Notes: generated by a model not told the origin, from the sequence alone. DNA of 64,000 nt from Parvibaculum sp. (GCF_030651915.1 NZ_JAUSBV010000005.1:558001-622000); one strand, 5' to 3'. Positions 25,692 through 35,340 are shown, counted from the first letter of the stretch. Numbers and translations: made by a program.

Positions 25692-26816
25692 TTGACCAAA
25701 GTCGTCATCAGCGGGACAGGTGTTTTCACACCCTCCCAATCCGTCAGCAACGCTGAACTCGTCGAAACATTCAATACTTATGTGCGCCGTCATAACGAGG
25801 CAAACGCCGCCGCCATCGCGCGCGGCGAGATGGAGCCGCTGGCGGAGTCGAGTGTCGAGTTCATCGTCAAGGCATCGGGTATCGAGTCGCGCTATGTGAT
25901 GGACAAGTCGGGCATCGTCGATCCGGAGGTCATGGCACCGCGGCTCAGGCAGCGTTCCAACGACGAACCGTCGATCCTTGCCGAAATGGCGGTCGATGCG
26001 GCGCACAAAGCGATGAAGCGCGCCAACAAGACTGCCGCTGACATCGATGCGGTGATCGTCGCCTGCTCGAATCTCGAACGCCCCTACCCGGCCATTGCCG
26101 TCGAGGTTCAGGAACTGCTGGGCGTCGAAGGCTTCGGTTTCGACATGAATGTCGCCTGTTCATCGGCGACCTTCGGCATCCAGGCCGCCTACGACATGCT
26201 GCGTTCCGGCTCTGTCGGTTGCGTGCTGATCGTCGATCCCGAAATCTGTTCGGGGCATCTCAATTTCCGCGACCGCGATAGCCACTTCATCTTCGGCGAT
26301 GTCTGCACCGCGATCATCCTCGAGCGCGAGGAAACCTGCACAGCCAAAGGTGCCTGGGAAGTTCTCGGGACCCGGCTGCTGACGAAATTCTCCAACAATA
26401 TCCGCAACAATTTCGGCTTCCTCAATCGCGCGACGCCTGAAGGCATCGGGGCGAAGGACAAGCTCTTCGTGCAGGAAGGCCGCAAGGTCTTCAAGGAAGT
26501 CGTGCCGATGGTTTCGGCGCTGATCCTCGAACACATGGCGGATGCGGGGCTCGACCCGAAAGACCTGAAGCGGATGTGGCTGCATCAGGCCAACAAGAGC
26601 ATGAACGACATGATCGGCCGGAAGGTGTTGGGCCGCGATCCGGAACCCGGCGAGCAGCCCAACATCCTGCAGGAATATGCCAATACAAGTTCCGCCGGCT
26701 CGATCATCGCCTTCAGCAAGTACAGCGAGGACCTGAAGCCCGGCGATCTCGGCCTGATCTGCAGCTTCGGCGCCGGCTATTCGGCCGGCAACGTGCTTGT
26801 GCGCAAGCGCGCCTGA
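25692..26816 (+). CDS. 3-oxoacyl-ACP synthase III-like enzyme
   Basis: A 374-residue thiolase-fold KAS III enzyme. The catalytic triad is C156 (NVACSSATFG), H298 (WLHQAN) and N331 (YANTSSAGS). It is longer than canonical FabH (about 320) because of an inserted N-terminal region (residues 27-55), as in the FabH-like group that condenses longer or unusual acyl groups. It could start fatty-acid or secondary lipid synthesis; the exact substrate is unknown. The start codon is TTG at 25692, preceded by GGGTGG; no in-frame ATG is close. No ACP or other fab genes adjoin, so it is not the main fabH cluster. Confidence 0.85.
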   Translation: MTKVVISGTGVFTPSQSVSNAELVETFNTYVRRHNEANAAAIARGEMEPLAESSVEFIVKASGIESRYVMDKSGIVDPEVMAPRLRQRSNDEPSILAEMAVDAAHKAMKRANKTAADIDAVIVACSNLERPYPAIAVEVQELLGVEGFGFDMNVACSSATFGIQAAYDMLRSGSVGCVLIVDPEICSGHLNFRDRDSHFIFGDVCTAIILEREETCTAKGAWEVLGTRLLTKFSNNIRNNFGFLNRATPEGIGAKDKLFVQEGRKVFKEVVPMVSALILEHMADAGLDPKDLKRMWLHQANKSMNDMIGRKVLGRDPEPGEQPNILQEYANTSSAGSIIAFSKYSEDLKPGDLGLICSFGAGYSAGNVLVRKRA

Positions 26817-26825
26817 GCCTGAGCC

Positions 26826-27197
26826 TCAGCCTTTCAATGGCTCCACCGTGACGATGCGGAACGTCTGCATCTCGCCGTCCCGTTCCGCAACGGAGAGATA
26901 TTCGCCCGACTTGAATTCGTGACGGTCGAGCTTGAAAAAAGGCTCATCGGCTTCCGGCGTCGACAGATCGTAGTCGATCGCCCAGCCGCGGCCGATATGC
27001 CGCAGCAGGCCCTTTTCATCAGGCTCGCCCTGCCAGAAGCGGCGCACGACGCATTCCTTGGCATGCTCCTTCCACGCCACAGGATCGAGTTTCATCGACG
27101 CATCGAGCGGCACGACGAGGTCGTAGCCATGTGCGGGCGAGCCATTGGGATGGTCTTCGTTGCGGGCGAGTGTCATGTGGACGCGATAAAGTGTCAT
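26826..27197 (-). CDS. Conserved hypothetical protein
   Basis: A 123-residue soluble protein beginning MTLYRVHMTLARNEDHP. It has GYDLVVPLDASMKLDP, a Cys in KECVVRRFW, and the C-terminal RDGEMQTFRIVTVEPL. I cannot assign a function. It sits 40 bases upstream of the universal stress protein genes on the same strand and convergent with the KAS III gene. Confidence 0.75.
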   Translation of the reverse strand: MTLYRVHMTLARNEDHPNGSPAHGYDLVVPLDASMKLDPVAWKEHAKECVVRRFWQGEPDEKGLLRHIGRGWAIDYDLSTPEADEPFFKLDRHEFKSGEYLSVAERDGEMQTFRIVTVEPLKG

Positions 27198-27237
27198 GGG
27201 ACTTCCGTTTTTCTTTCTTGCGATTCCGCGGGGATAT

Positions 27238-28098
27238 CTAGTGTGCCATCAGCACCGGGATGGTGGCGTGAGACCTGATGTGCTGCGTCACGCCGCCGAT
27301 GATGAATTCAAGCAGACGGCTGTGACTATAGCCACCCATGACGAGAAGATCGGCTTTCGATTTCTCGGCCGTTTCGAGCAGCACCTCGCCGGCCGCACGG
27401 CCCTGCGCATCGATCAGATGCACATCGGCAACGACACCATGCAGCGCCAGATAGTCGGCGAGCGTCGAGCCGGGGCCGGGATCGAGCTCCTTGTTGCCGA
27501 TGCAGAGGACGGTGACCTTTCGCGCTTTTTCGAGGAAGGGAATGGCCGCCGTGACGGCGCGCGCGGCTTCCGCGCTCTCGTCCCATCCGATGGCGACCGA
27601 GCCGCCGACCGGCGCCCAGGCTTTTTTCGGTGCGATCAGCACCGGACGACCGGCGCTCATCATTGCCGCTTCGAGCGCGGTTCCGCCGGCGATGCCGGTC
27701 GCACTTTCGCCGAAGACGATCAGATCGGAGAGGCGGCTATGGGCGGCGACCACCTCATCGCGGCGGCCGGTCACATCGAGGAAGCGAACGGAGGGCAAAG
27801 GCGGTTCGGCGCCCTTGCCGACCAGCGGAAGGCCCGCTTTCGCTGCCGCATCCTTCAGCGTCTTGAGGACACGGGCCGAGGCCTCATCGGCGCCTTCGCG
27901 CGCCGCCTGCAGCAAATCCTCGATGACCTGACCCGAGACACCGTCGCCAAGATAGGGCAAGGCTTCGGTTGGATCGGGCCGCGCGAACAGCGCCACGATC
28001 TGCGCACCGAAATCTCCCGCGATGGAAAGCGCCGTGCCAAGCACCTCGTTGTCCGACGGGCGGCCGGCAAGCGGCACCAGAATTTTTTTCACGGACAT
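27238..28098 (-). CDS. Universal stress protein, two-domain
   Basis: A 286-residue UspA-family protein. The N-terminal half starts MSVKKILVPLAGRPSDNEVL. The C-terminal Usp domain has the nucleotide-binding loop GGYSHSRLLEFIIGG (G-x2-G-x9-G-type pattern, somewhat altered) ending IPVLMAH. Universal stress proteins bind ATP or AMP and help survival under stress. It lies three bases after the second Usp-like gene, in a minus-strand operon led by the Lon-like protease. Confidence 0.9.
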   Translation of the reverse strand: MSVKKILVPLAGRPSDNEVLGTALSIAGDFGAQIVALFARPDPTEALPYLGDGVSGQVIEDLLQAAREGADEASARVLKTLKDAAAKAGLPLVGKGAEPPLPSVRFLDVTGRRDEVVAAHSRLSDLIVFGESATGIAGGTALEAAMMSAGRPVLIAPKKAWAPVGGSVAIGWDESAEAARAVTAAIPFLEKARKVTVLCIGNKELDPGPGSTLADYLALHGVVADVHLIDAQGRAAGEVLLETAEKSKADLLVMGGYSHSRLLEFIIGGVTQHIRSHATIPVLMAH

Positions 28099-28101
28099 GG
28101 A

Positions 28102-28968
28102 TCAGTCTCCCTTTTCCGCGGGTGAAGATACCGGGCGCGGTTCGCGCTCGGCACCGAGAAGAAGTATTGGACATCCGGCGGCGGCCGAAAGACGCGCGGC
28201 ATCCTCGTCGTCGCCGAACCATCCCGCATTGACGATCAGCAAACCCACGCCGGCCGCCCTTGCTGCGGTGGCGATGTCGGCCGGGCTGCGGCCACGGGCG
28301 TCAAGGCGACGAAACGGCATACCGATGCGGGCGGCAAGCGTTTCGGCAAAGGCGGTGCAGCTCTCCGCCATGCTCGACCCTTCGTCCACCGACGCGACGC
28401 CGCGGCCGGCCATGCCCATCGGCGCAGCAGCAGTTCCAAAGGCGCTTTTCAGACCGACGCCGCGTGCCACCAGCAAGACGTCGGCATGTGCATCCAACGT
28501 TGCCGCGCGTACCGTGCGCCCGACCTCGTGCGCAGAAGCTGACGCCGAGCGGATGACCAAAGTGTCGTCGGCATTCGCGCTGGCCGCGATCGAAGATAGC
28601 GGGCGGCCGCGCTTCACATCGAAACTCCAGTCGACATGCGCATCGGCAGCGACACGGGCCAGCACGCGGCGCGCGCTTTCGGCCTGGGCGCGCATCGCGC
28701 GAAGCATGCGCTCGGGATCCAGTTCGCGCACCTGCCCGGAAAAAGAAACCTCGCACGCAAAGGGGAGACCTGAAAGCGCCAGCAGATTCTCGTCCTCGAC
28801 GAAAATGCCTTTAAGACGCGCATCCATGGAAGCCGCCAGCCGCGCCGCCATCGACAAAGCTTCACGCGTCAGGAATGAGGTATCGAGCCCGATGACGATT
28901 CGCGTGACGTCGGCGTCTTCCGTTTGCGCCGTCGCGTGAGATTGCCGATCGTCGCGGGTGGCCATCAT
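28102..28968 (-). CDS. Universal-stress-like protein, divergent
   Basis: A 288-residue protein with a Usp-like N-terminal fold (VTRIVIGLDTSFLTREALSM, ARLKGIFVEDENLLALSGLP). The family is seen beside Lon-like proteases in alphaproteobacteria and is less conserved than UspA; a clear ATP-loop is not visible, so it may not bind ATP. Its ATG overlaps the end of the protease gene by four bases, and its stop is three bases before the next usp, so these are one transcript. Confidence 0.78.
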   Translation of the reverse strand: MMATRDDRQSHATAQTEDADVTRIVIGLDTSFLTREALSMAARLAASMDARLKGIFVEDENLLALSGLPFACEVSFSGQVRELDPERMLRAMRAQAESARRVLARVAADAHVDWSFDVKRGRPLSSIAASANADDTLVIRSASASAHEVGRTVRAATLDAHADVLLVARGVGLKSAFGTAAAPMGMAGRGVASVDEGSSMAESCTAFAETLAARIGMPFRRLDARGRSPADIATAARAAGVGLLIVNAGWFGDDEDAARLSAAAGCPILLLGAEREPRPVSSPAEKGD

Positions 28969-31487
28969 GCCCCCTTCCTGCCGTTGTCGTCGGAACGCTG
29001 GGCGAAGCGCCGCTGATTGTCTGCAAAGGCCGCAAGCCGGTCTTCGGTGCGGGCATAGATTGTGCCCGACGGAAAGTTTCCGTCGGGACCGCGCACCCCT
29101 GCAGGCGCGCCCATCAGAAGCTCGACGCCTTCCTCGACATGCTCGATAGGATAGATCGCAAACATGCCGCGTTCCACCGCGTCGACGACGTCCTGACGCA
29201 CCATCAGATGTTTCACATTTGCGGCCGGGATCAGAACGCCCTGGTCGCCGGTCAGGCCACGGCGCATGCAGATGTCAAAAAAGCCTTCAATCTTGTCGTT
29301 GACACCGCCGATCGCCTGCACTTCTCCCAACTGGTTGACCGAGCCGGTGACGGCGATGCCTTGGGTAATCGGCGCCTCGGCCAATGCGGAGATCAGCGCA
29401 TAAAGCTCGGCGGAAGAGGCGCTGTCGCCATCGATGCCGCCATAGGATTGTTCGAAAACGATACTGGCACTCATTGACAGCGGTATTTCCGGCAGAAACT
29501 GGCCGGACAGGTAACCCGACAGGATCAGCACACCCTTGGTGTGGATGGGGCCGCCCAGCGCGACCTCGCGCTCGATATCCATGACACGGGCACTACCGAG
29601 GCCCATGCGCACGCGCGCCGTGATACGGCTCGGCCGCCCGAAGGAAACGCTGCCCATCGACAACACCGACAGGCCGTTGACCTGGCCGATGCGTTCGCCC
29701 TCGGTATCGATCATCACGATGTCACGTGTGATCATTTCAAGGCTGCGTTCGCGCATACGGTCGGCGCGCCCGATTTGCGCATCGATAGCGCTGTCAATGT
29801 GGCCGGCGGAGATCGCAATCGCGCCTTCGCTTCGGGCGATATGATCGGCCTCGCGCAAAAGATCGACGATAGGCCGCAGGACGGTGGTGAGCTTTTCTGC
29901 ATCCTCGGCCATACGCGACGAGCGTTCGATGACCCGGCCGACGCCAGAGCGGTCGAGCGGCAACAGGTTTTCCTCGCGACAGAAACCTGCCAGCAACCGC
30001 GCATAAAGCAATTCATTGTCCGGCTCGCGGTCGATCTCATCTTCGAAATCGGCGGCAACCTTGAACAGTTCGCCGAAATCCGGATCGAGCTCACTCAGCA
30101 TGTAGTAGAGATAGCGATCGCCGAGCAGGACGATCTTGATATCGAGCGGGATTGGATCGGGTTCCAGCGTCACGGTACTGATAAGGCTCAGATATTCGCC
30201 GGCGCTTTCAATCACGACCTTGCGGCGGCGCATGGCACGCTTCAAAGCCTCCCAGGCCAGCGGCTCGCGCAACAGCTTCAAGGCATCGATCAACAGGTAG
30301 CCGCCATTCGCGCGGTGCAACGAGCCGGATTTGATCAGCATGAAGTCGGTGACCAGCGCGCCCATTTGCGGCATGTGCTCGACGCGGCCGAGCAGATTGG
30401 CCATGGTCGGGTGATCTTCATAGAGGATCGGTGCGCCGCCGCCAATATAGCCGCCGGCGTCGGCAAGATCCTGTGCCTTGAGCGACGCCGAACCGTGCTG
30501 ACGGGCGACCTCGCTGTTTTCGACGACGATGTTGACGTCGTAGCGGCGGAACATGTCTGCCGACGAGAAACCTGCTCCCTGACCCTGCGCCATAGCCTGC
30601 ATGGCGAGCATCGCCTGCGGCGGCTGGGCCGACGCGTCGGTCCCCGCGAAAAGACCGATGTTCTCGATCAGGTCGCCCTTCACCGCGTCGAGCCAGGTCT
30701 TGGCCGGTATTACGCCATCGAAAAAGACACGTAGCTCGCGCATGACGCGCTCCACTTCGCGTTCGGCGACCTCGCGATTGAGCGACTGGATGCGCTGGCG
30801 GTGCTCCTTCTGCCAGCCGGGAATATGTTCGATGGTGTCGGCGAGTTCTCTTTGCAGGCCCTGTATGATGTTTTCGATGCGCTTGCGTTCGTCTTCGGGT
30901 AGCTTGTTGAATTCCTCGGGTTTCAGCACATTTCCTTCATGCAACGGCGCCAACGCGAAGCCCGCTGGCGTGCGCAACAGCGCAATGCTTTCCGCCTCGG
31001 CATGGGTGCGCAGTTCCTCGAAGGCCTGTTCCTGTTTTTCCTGATATTCCTCGTCGATCGACTGACGACGGTTCTGATATTCCTCGCTTTCGATGATCGC
31101 CGGCATCGTCGCCTTCAGATCGTCGACCAGTCGGGCCATGCCCTCTTTCAGCGTGTGGCCCGTGCCGGCGCCGAGTTCCAGAGCGACCGGCTTGTGGGGT
31201 GTCTCGAAATTGTTGACATAGACCCAATCGGACGGCACGCGCTGGCTCAGCGCCACGCCCGACAGAAAACGGAGCACCGCCTCGTGTTTGCCGGCGCCGT
31301 CGGGGCCCAGCACAAAGAGGTTGTAGCCTTGATGGCGGATGCTCGCGCCGAAGCTCAATGCCTCCAGCACCCGCTCCTGACCGACAAGGCCGCCGTGATC
31401 CTCCAGCCCGGCCGTGGTCGCAAAGTCAAATTGTGCCAAGTCGCAAGCGCGATAGAGAAGGTCCGCCGGAACGGGATCTACTGCCAT
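28965..31487 (-). CDS. Lon-related ATP-dependent protease (YcbZ/LonH-like)
   Basis: An 840-residue Lon-family protein of the AAA_32 type. The C-terminal S16 protease domain has catalytic S689 (GGIDGDSASSAEL) and K732 (GVNDKIEGFF), 43 residues apart as in Lon. The N-terminal P-loop reads LGPDGAGKHE, with His where Ser/Thr is usual. It lacks the N-terminal Lon substrate domain, as in E. coli YcbZ. A coiled-coil (about 190-260) interrupts the ATPase region. Start is ATG 31487 (MAVDPVPADLLYR), the conserved beginning; a longer frame exists. It heads a stress operon with two Usp genes. Confidence 0.9.
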   Translation of the reverse strand: MAVDPVPADLLYRACDLAQFDFATTAGLEDHGGLVGQERVLEALSFGASIRHQGYNLFVLGPDGAGKHEAVLRFLSGVALSQRVPSDWVYVNNFETPHKPVALELGAGTGHTLKEGMARLVDDLKATMPAIIESEEYQNRRQSIDEEYQEKQEQAFEELRTHAEAESIALLRTPAGFALAPLHEGNVLKPEEFNKLPEDERKRIENIIQGLQRELADTIEHIPGWQKEHRQRIQSLNREVAEREVERVMRELRVFFDGVIPAKTWLDAVKGDLIENIGLFAGTDASAQPPQAMLAMQAMAQGQGAGFSSADMFRRYDVNIVVENSEVARQHGSASLKAQDLADAGGYIGGGAPILYEDHPTMANLLGRVEHMPQMGALVTDFMLIKSGSLHRANGGYLLIDALKLLREPLAWEALKRAMRRRKVVIESAGEYLSLISTVTLEPDPIPLDIKIVLLGDRYLYYMLSELDPDFGELFKVAADFEDEIDREPDNELLYARLLAGFCREENLLPLDRSGVGRVIERSSRMAEDAEKLTTVLRPIVDLLREADHIARSEGAIAISAGHIDSAIDAQIGRADRMRERSLEMITRDIVMIDTEGERIGQVNGLSVLSMGSVSFGRPSRITARVRMGLGSARVMDIEREVALGGPIHTKGVLILSGYLSGQFLPEIPLSMSASIVFEQSYGGIDGDSASSAELYALISALAEAPITQGIAVTGSVNQLGEVQAIGGVNDKIEGFFDICMRRGLTGDQGVLIPAANVKHLMVRQDVVDAVERGMFAIYPIEHVEEGVELLMGAPAGVRGPDGNFPSGTIYARTEDRLAAFADNQRRFAQRSDDNGRKGA

Positions 31488-31703
31488 ACTTCTGTGCTTT
31501 TCCCTCACCGCGTCATTTGGTGCCGCCGCGCGGTCATTCCGGAGCATATCCGCACTTGGATCATGGACAAAGCCCCGAGCCGCACAACCGGGCATCGCTG
31601 CACGGGGGTGCGGCAGATGCGCCCGGCCCCTACACTCGCCCTTGTCGACAAGGGGAATGGCGCGCCCTAAGTTTCGCCTCCCCTCTCATGACGGCAAGAT
31701 CGC

Positions 31704-32327
31704 ATGGCCACCTCCCGACACAGGCATGAAAACGACCGGACCGGTGCCGCATCGCGTGCGTGGCAGCGGATGTTGAGCGGCCGCCGGCTCGATCTGCTCG
31801 ATCCCTCTCCGCTCGACATCGAGATCGAGGACATTGCGCATGGATTGGCGCGTGTTGCGCGGTGGAACGGGCAGACGGACGGCGATCATGCCTTCACCGT
31901 CGCCGAGCATTGTGTGCTGGTCGATGACATCTGTGCCCGCTTCCGGCCCGGCTGGCCGGCGAAGTGGCGGCTGGCGGCACTGCTGCACGACGCGCCCGAA
32001 TATGTGATCGGCGACATGATCAGCCCGTTCAAGGCGGCACTCGGCATCGACTACAAGGCATTCGAACATCGTCTCGCTGCCGCTATTCATATCCGTTTCG
32101 GTTTGCCAAAGGACCTGCCACAGAGCGTCGAAGAGCTGATCAAACGCGCCGACAAGGCGTCCGCCTTCCTCGAGGCAACGCAGATCGCCGGCTTTTCCGA
32201 TGAGGAGGCGGCGCGGATATTCGGGCGGCCGCGCGGCCTCACGCCGATCCCGATTGAGCCCCTGTCGACGAAGAAGGCGCAAGCGCGCTTCCTCGCTCGT
32301 TTCCGTCTGCTGACCGACGACAACTGA
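31704..32327 (+). CDS. HD-domain hydrolase (YfbR-like)
   Basis: A 207-residue metal-dependent HD phosphohydrolase. The metal ligands are H69 (AEHCVLV) and H95-D96 (LLHDAPEYVIGDM), followed by an Asp in IKRADKASAFLEAT. The HDAPEYVIGD phrase is close to YfbR-type 5'-deoxynucleotidases. A nucleotide substrate is likely but unproven. Gene order HD hydrolase, phosphatase, nadQ suggests one operon in front of nadABC. Confidence 0.87.
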   Translation: MATSRHRHENDRTGAASRAWQRMLSGRRLDLLDPSPLDIEIEDIAHGLARVARWNGQTDGDHAFTVAEHCVLVDDICARFRPGWPAKWRLAALLHDAPEYVIGDMISPFKAALGIDYKAFEHRLAAAIHIRFGLPKDLPQSVEELIKRADKASAFLEATQIAGFSDEEAARIFGRPRGLTPIPIEPLSTKKAQARFLARFRLLTDDN

Positions 32328-32435
32328 CGGCCTAAACACCCGCGGCGCTTCAATTTAAGCCCGAGTTTGCACAAATCTGTGTTATTCAGTTCCTATGATC
32401 GATTCAGGCCGATTTCGTCACGTGGCGAGCTACCG

Positions 32436-32954
32436 ATGATCTATGTCAGTCCCCTCAGCGCCGTCGAAGATGCGATCCAGACGCTGAAGCCGTCGCACCT
32501 TGTCAGCTTGCTCGATCCCGAAACCATGATCGGAACACCGCAAGGCATTGCGCCGACGCGACACCTCCGGCTCGCCGTCAACGATATTGCCGAACCACTT
32601 CACGATCTCGTGCCGCCGGGCGCGGCGCATGTATCGGCGTTGATCGATTTCGTGCGCGGTTGGGACCAGCAAAGCCCATTGCTGGTTCACTGCTGGGCCG
32701 GGATCAGCCGGTCGTCGGCGGCCGCCTTCATCGCGCTCTGCACGCTCAACGAGGGGCATCCCGAGGCCGAACTTGCGCGGCTGATCCGTGCGCGCGGCGC
32801 CCATGCGCATCCCAACCGGCTGATGGTGCGTATCGCCGACGAGTTGCTGGCACGGCAAGGCCGCATGTCGGCGGCGGTTGATGCCCTTGGACCGGGCCGC
32901 GCCGTCTGGGAAGGCGAGATTTTCTCGGTACCCCTCCGGCCAGGTGCGGATTGA
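32436..32954 (+). CDS. Tyrosine/dual-specificity phosphatase-like protein
   Basis: A 172-residue small phosphatase of the cysteine-dependent PTP fold. The P-loop is H85-C86-W-A-G-I-S-R92 (C-x5-R), preceded by LLV and followed by SSAAAFIAL. The general acid is probably D50 (AVNDIAEP). The natural substrate is unknown. I chose the ATG at 32436 (MIYVSPLSA). The stop overlaps a possible TTG start of nadQ by two bases; the nadQ ATG is 11 bases on. Confidence 0.82.
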   Translation: MIYVSPLSAVEDAIQTLKPSHLVSLLDPETMIGTPQGIAPTRHLRLAVNDIAEPLHDLVPPGAAHVSALIDFVRGWDQQSPLLVHCWAGISRSSAAAFIALCTLNEGHPEAELARLIRARGAHAHPNRLMVRIADELLARQGRMSAAVDALGPGRAVWEGEIFSVPLRPGAD

Positions 32955-32965
32955 CGGCCTCGCAT

Positions 32966-34018
32966 ATGGCGAAAACACCGGGCAAAAGCACCACCCAACA
33001 AGCCGAAGCAACCATGCACGCCGACAAGGCGGTGGTGATCGGCCTCAATGCGGCCATCGTCACGGTGTCGGACGACCAACCGAAAATCCTTGTGGTGCCG
33101 CATGAAGAGACCGACGGCGCCAGCGGCTGGGACGCGCTGCCTTTCGGTCCCTTCAATCCGGTGCGGCACCGGACGCTCGAAATCGGCCTGCGCTCATGGG
33201 TGCAGGAACAGACGCAGCTCGAACTCGGTTACGTCGAACAGCTTTATACCTTCGGTGACCGCGGGCGGCATTCGCTTGAAACCGACGCGCCGGGCGAACA
33301 TGTCGTCTCGGTCGGTTATCTCGCCCTGACACGCGGATATGACGAAACGCTGAAAGGGGCGGCGTGGTGTGACTGGTACCGCTATTTTCCGTGGGAGGAC
33401 TGGCGCGAGGGCAAGCCGCCGATCATCGACCAGGCGATTGTGCCGCTGTTGCGCGAATGGGCCGGGCGGCAATCGGAGGCGCCGCCCGAAGAACTTGCTC
33501 GCGGCAAGCGGCGCGATCGGATGCGGCTCTGCTTCGGCGTCGATGACGTCGCATGGGACGATGAAAAGGCGCTGGAGCGCTATGAACTTCTCTACAGTGC
33601 CGGTTTGCTGCTGGAAGCGGCGCGAGACGGCCGCCCCAACGCGCGCGGCCTTACCGGCAAGCATGCGCCCAATCTCGGGCGGCCGATGCAGTTCGACCAT
33701 CGGCGCATCCTGGCGACCGCCATGAGTCGATTGCGCGCCAAAATAAAATACCGCCCGGTCGCCTTCGAGTTGATGCCACCCAGCTTCACACTGTACGAAC
33801 TGCAGAAGACGGTTGAAGCATTGCTCGGGCTTCACGTTCACAAACAGAATTTCCGCCGCCTGGTCGAGAATGCCGGGCTGGTGGAACGCACCGGCCGCAT
33901 GTCAACGCGGACCGGCGGCCGGCCCGCCGAACAGTTTCGCTTCCGCCGCGAGGTACTGAACGAACGTCCCGCGCCCGGGCTCAAACTGGCGCCCTCGCGC
34001 AGCCGCGCCAACAGCTGA
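32966..34018 (+). CDS. nadQ: NadQ-type NAD biosynthesis regulator (Nudix-HTH)
   Basis: A 350-residue protein joining an N-terminal Nudix-like domain (about 15-170) to a C-terminal winged-HTH domain (about 255-330). The Nudix box is degenerate, as expected for a ligand sensor. The HTH region reads FTLYELQKTVEALLGLHVHK then FRRLVENAGLVERTGRMST. This layout matches the alphaproteobacterial NAD regulator NadQ, which represses nadABC. It stands just before nadABC, and a 31-bp palindrome precedes nadA. Start is ambiguous (TTG 32951, ATG 32966, ATG 33014); none has a good ribosome site. Confidence 0.88.
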   Translation: MAKTPGKSTTQQAEATMHADKAVVIGLNAAIVTVSDDQPKILVVPHEETDGASGWDALPFGPFNPVRHRTLEIGLRSWVQEQTQLELGYVEQLYTFGDRGRHSLETDAPGEHVVSVGYLALTRGYDETLKGAAWCDWYRYFPWEDWREGKPPIIDQAIVPLLREWAGRQSEAPPEELARGKRRDRMRLCFGVDDVAWDDEKALERYELLYSAGLLLEAARDGRPNARGLTGKHAPNLGRPMQFDHRRILATAMSRLRAKIKYRPVAFELMPPSFTLYELQKTVEALLGLHVHKQNFRRLVENAGLVERTGRMSTRTGGRPAEQFRFRREVLNERPAPGLKLAPSRSRANS

Positions 34019-34099
34019 CGGCACGTCTCCGACGCGAGGCGGCCATAAACCTCCCTCTTTCTGCCGAATTTTCGTGCCTCGACGCCGCTCCGAAAGCTG

Positions 34100-34128
34100 T
34101 TGACGTGCCTAATGCTCAGTTGTAGCAT
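34100..34128 (+). promoter_or_regulatory. Sigma70-like promoter upstream of nadA
   Basis: TTGACG at 34100-34105, a 17-base spacer, and TAGCAT at 34123-34128. The spacer includes an imperfect TGCT...AGCA dyad. A start near 34135 would put the palindrome at 34202-34232 about 70 bases downstream, in the leader. Confidence 0.45.
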
Positions 34129-34201
34129 AAGTTCAATTGAGAGCCCGGCTTCCTTTCCGGTCCGTTCGCGACATGAAAATGGATGCCGGTGTTTTTGGTA
34201 C

Positions 34202-34232
34202 CTTATATATACTCATTATGAGTATATATAAG
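34202..34232. promoter_or_regulatory. 31-bp perfect palindrome, probable NadQ operator of nadABC
   Basis: CTTATATATACTCAT and its exact complement flank a single central T. The symmetric core TACTCAT-T-ATGAGTA ends 19 bases before the nadA ATG, so a bound dimer would cover the ribosome-site region or block transcription. NadQ lies directly upstream and is the likely ligand-responsive repressor. Confidence 0.8.
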
Positions 34233-34251
34233 CAGCAAGATGGAGGCCGAC

Positions 34252-35322
34252 ATGGCCCTTGCAGGCGAGATGCAGAAGACAGGCGCGGCGCAACCGGCAG
34301 GGCGCGCGTTCAAGCCGCTTGAGATGCCCGAGCTTGAATATACGCCGGGCCTGGCGAAGGAAATGGCGCCACTTTACGAGAAAGTGAAGAAGGTCATTCC
34401 GTCGATCGAGTGGCCCTTCTTCGCGCCCTATATCCATGCGATCAACCGCCTCAAGAAAGAGCGCAATGCGGTTGTGCTCGCGCATAACTACCAGACGCCG
34501 GAAATCTTCCACGGCGTCGCCGACATCGCCGGCGACAGCCTGCAGCTTGCCAAGGAAGCGGCCAAGGTCGACGCCGATGTGATCGTGCAGTGCGGCGTCC
34601 ATTTCATGGCCGAGACGTCGAAGCTCCTGAACCCGCACAAAACCGTACTCATTCCGGATGTGAAAGCCGGCTGCTCGCTGGCCGACTCGATCACTGGTGC
34701 CGATGTGCGCCTGCTGCGCGAGACCTATCCGGGCGTTCCGGTCGTCACTTACGTCAACACTTCGGCCGAAGTGAAGGCCGAGAGCGACATCTGCTGCACC
34801 TCGTCCAACGCGCTGCAGATCGTCGAGAGCTTCGGCACGGACCGCGTGCTCTGCATTCCTGACGAGTTCCTCGCCAAGAACATCGCCAAGCAGACGAAGG
34901 TGAAAATCCTCACCTGGAAAGGCCATTGCGAGGTACATGAGCGCTTTACGGCGGAGGAGTTGCGCCAGTATCGCCGCGACGATCCCAACATCGTCATCAT
35001 CGCGCATCCCGAATGCCCGCCCGAAGTTGTGGCCGAAGCCGACTTCTCCGGCTCGACCTCCGGCATGATCAAGTGGGTGAAGGACAATCAGCCCAAGCGT
35101 GTCGTCATGGTGACGGAATGTTCGATGAGCGACAATGTGGCGGTCGAGAACCCCAATGTCGAGTTTGTGCGTCCCTGCAATCTCTGCCCGCACATGAAGC
35201 GCATCTCGCTGAAGAACATTCTCGAAAGCCTCGTCTATATGCGTGAAGAAGTGACGGTCGATCCGGCGATTGCGGCGCGGGCGCGCCTTGCGGTCGAGCG
35301 GATGATCAATCTCGGCAACTGA
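34252..35322 (+). CDS. nadA: Quinolinate synthase
   Basis: A 356-residue NadA, which condenses iminoaspartate with dihydroxyacetone phosphate to make quinolinate. The [4Fe-4S] cysteines fit [24 protein letters not shown] and the C-terminal [19 protein letters not shown] and the STSGMIKWV loop are conserved. Two ATGs are possible: 34240 and 34252. The latter is preferred because GGAGG lies five bases before it. First gene of the nadABC operon; nadB follows after 18 bases. Confidence 0.96.
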   Translation: MALAGEMQKTGAAQPAGRAFKPLEMPELEYTPGLAKEMAPLYEKVKKVIPSIEWPFFAPYIHAINRLKKERNAVVLAHNYQTPEIFHGVADIAGDSLQLAKEAAKVDADVIVQCGVHFMAETSKLLNPHKTVLIPDVKAGCSLADSITGADVRLLRETYPGVPVVTYVNTSAEVKAESDICCTSSNALQIVESFGTDRVLCIPDEFLAKNIAKQTKVKILTWKGHCEVHERFTAEELRQYRRDDPNIVIIAHPECPPEVVAEADFSGSTSGMIKWVKDNQPKRVVMVTECSMSDNVAVENPNVEFVRPCNLCPHMKRISLKNILESLVYMREEVTVDPAIAARARLAVERMINLGN

Positions 35323-35340
35323 TCCTTTCGGGAGAGCCAA

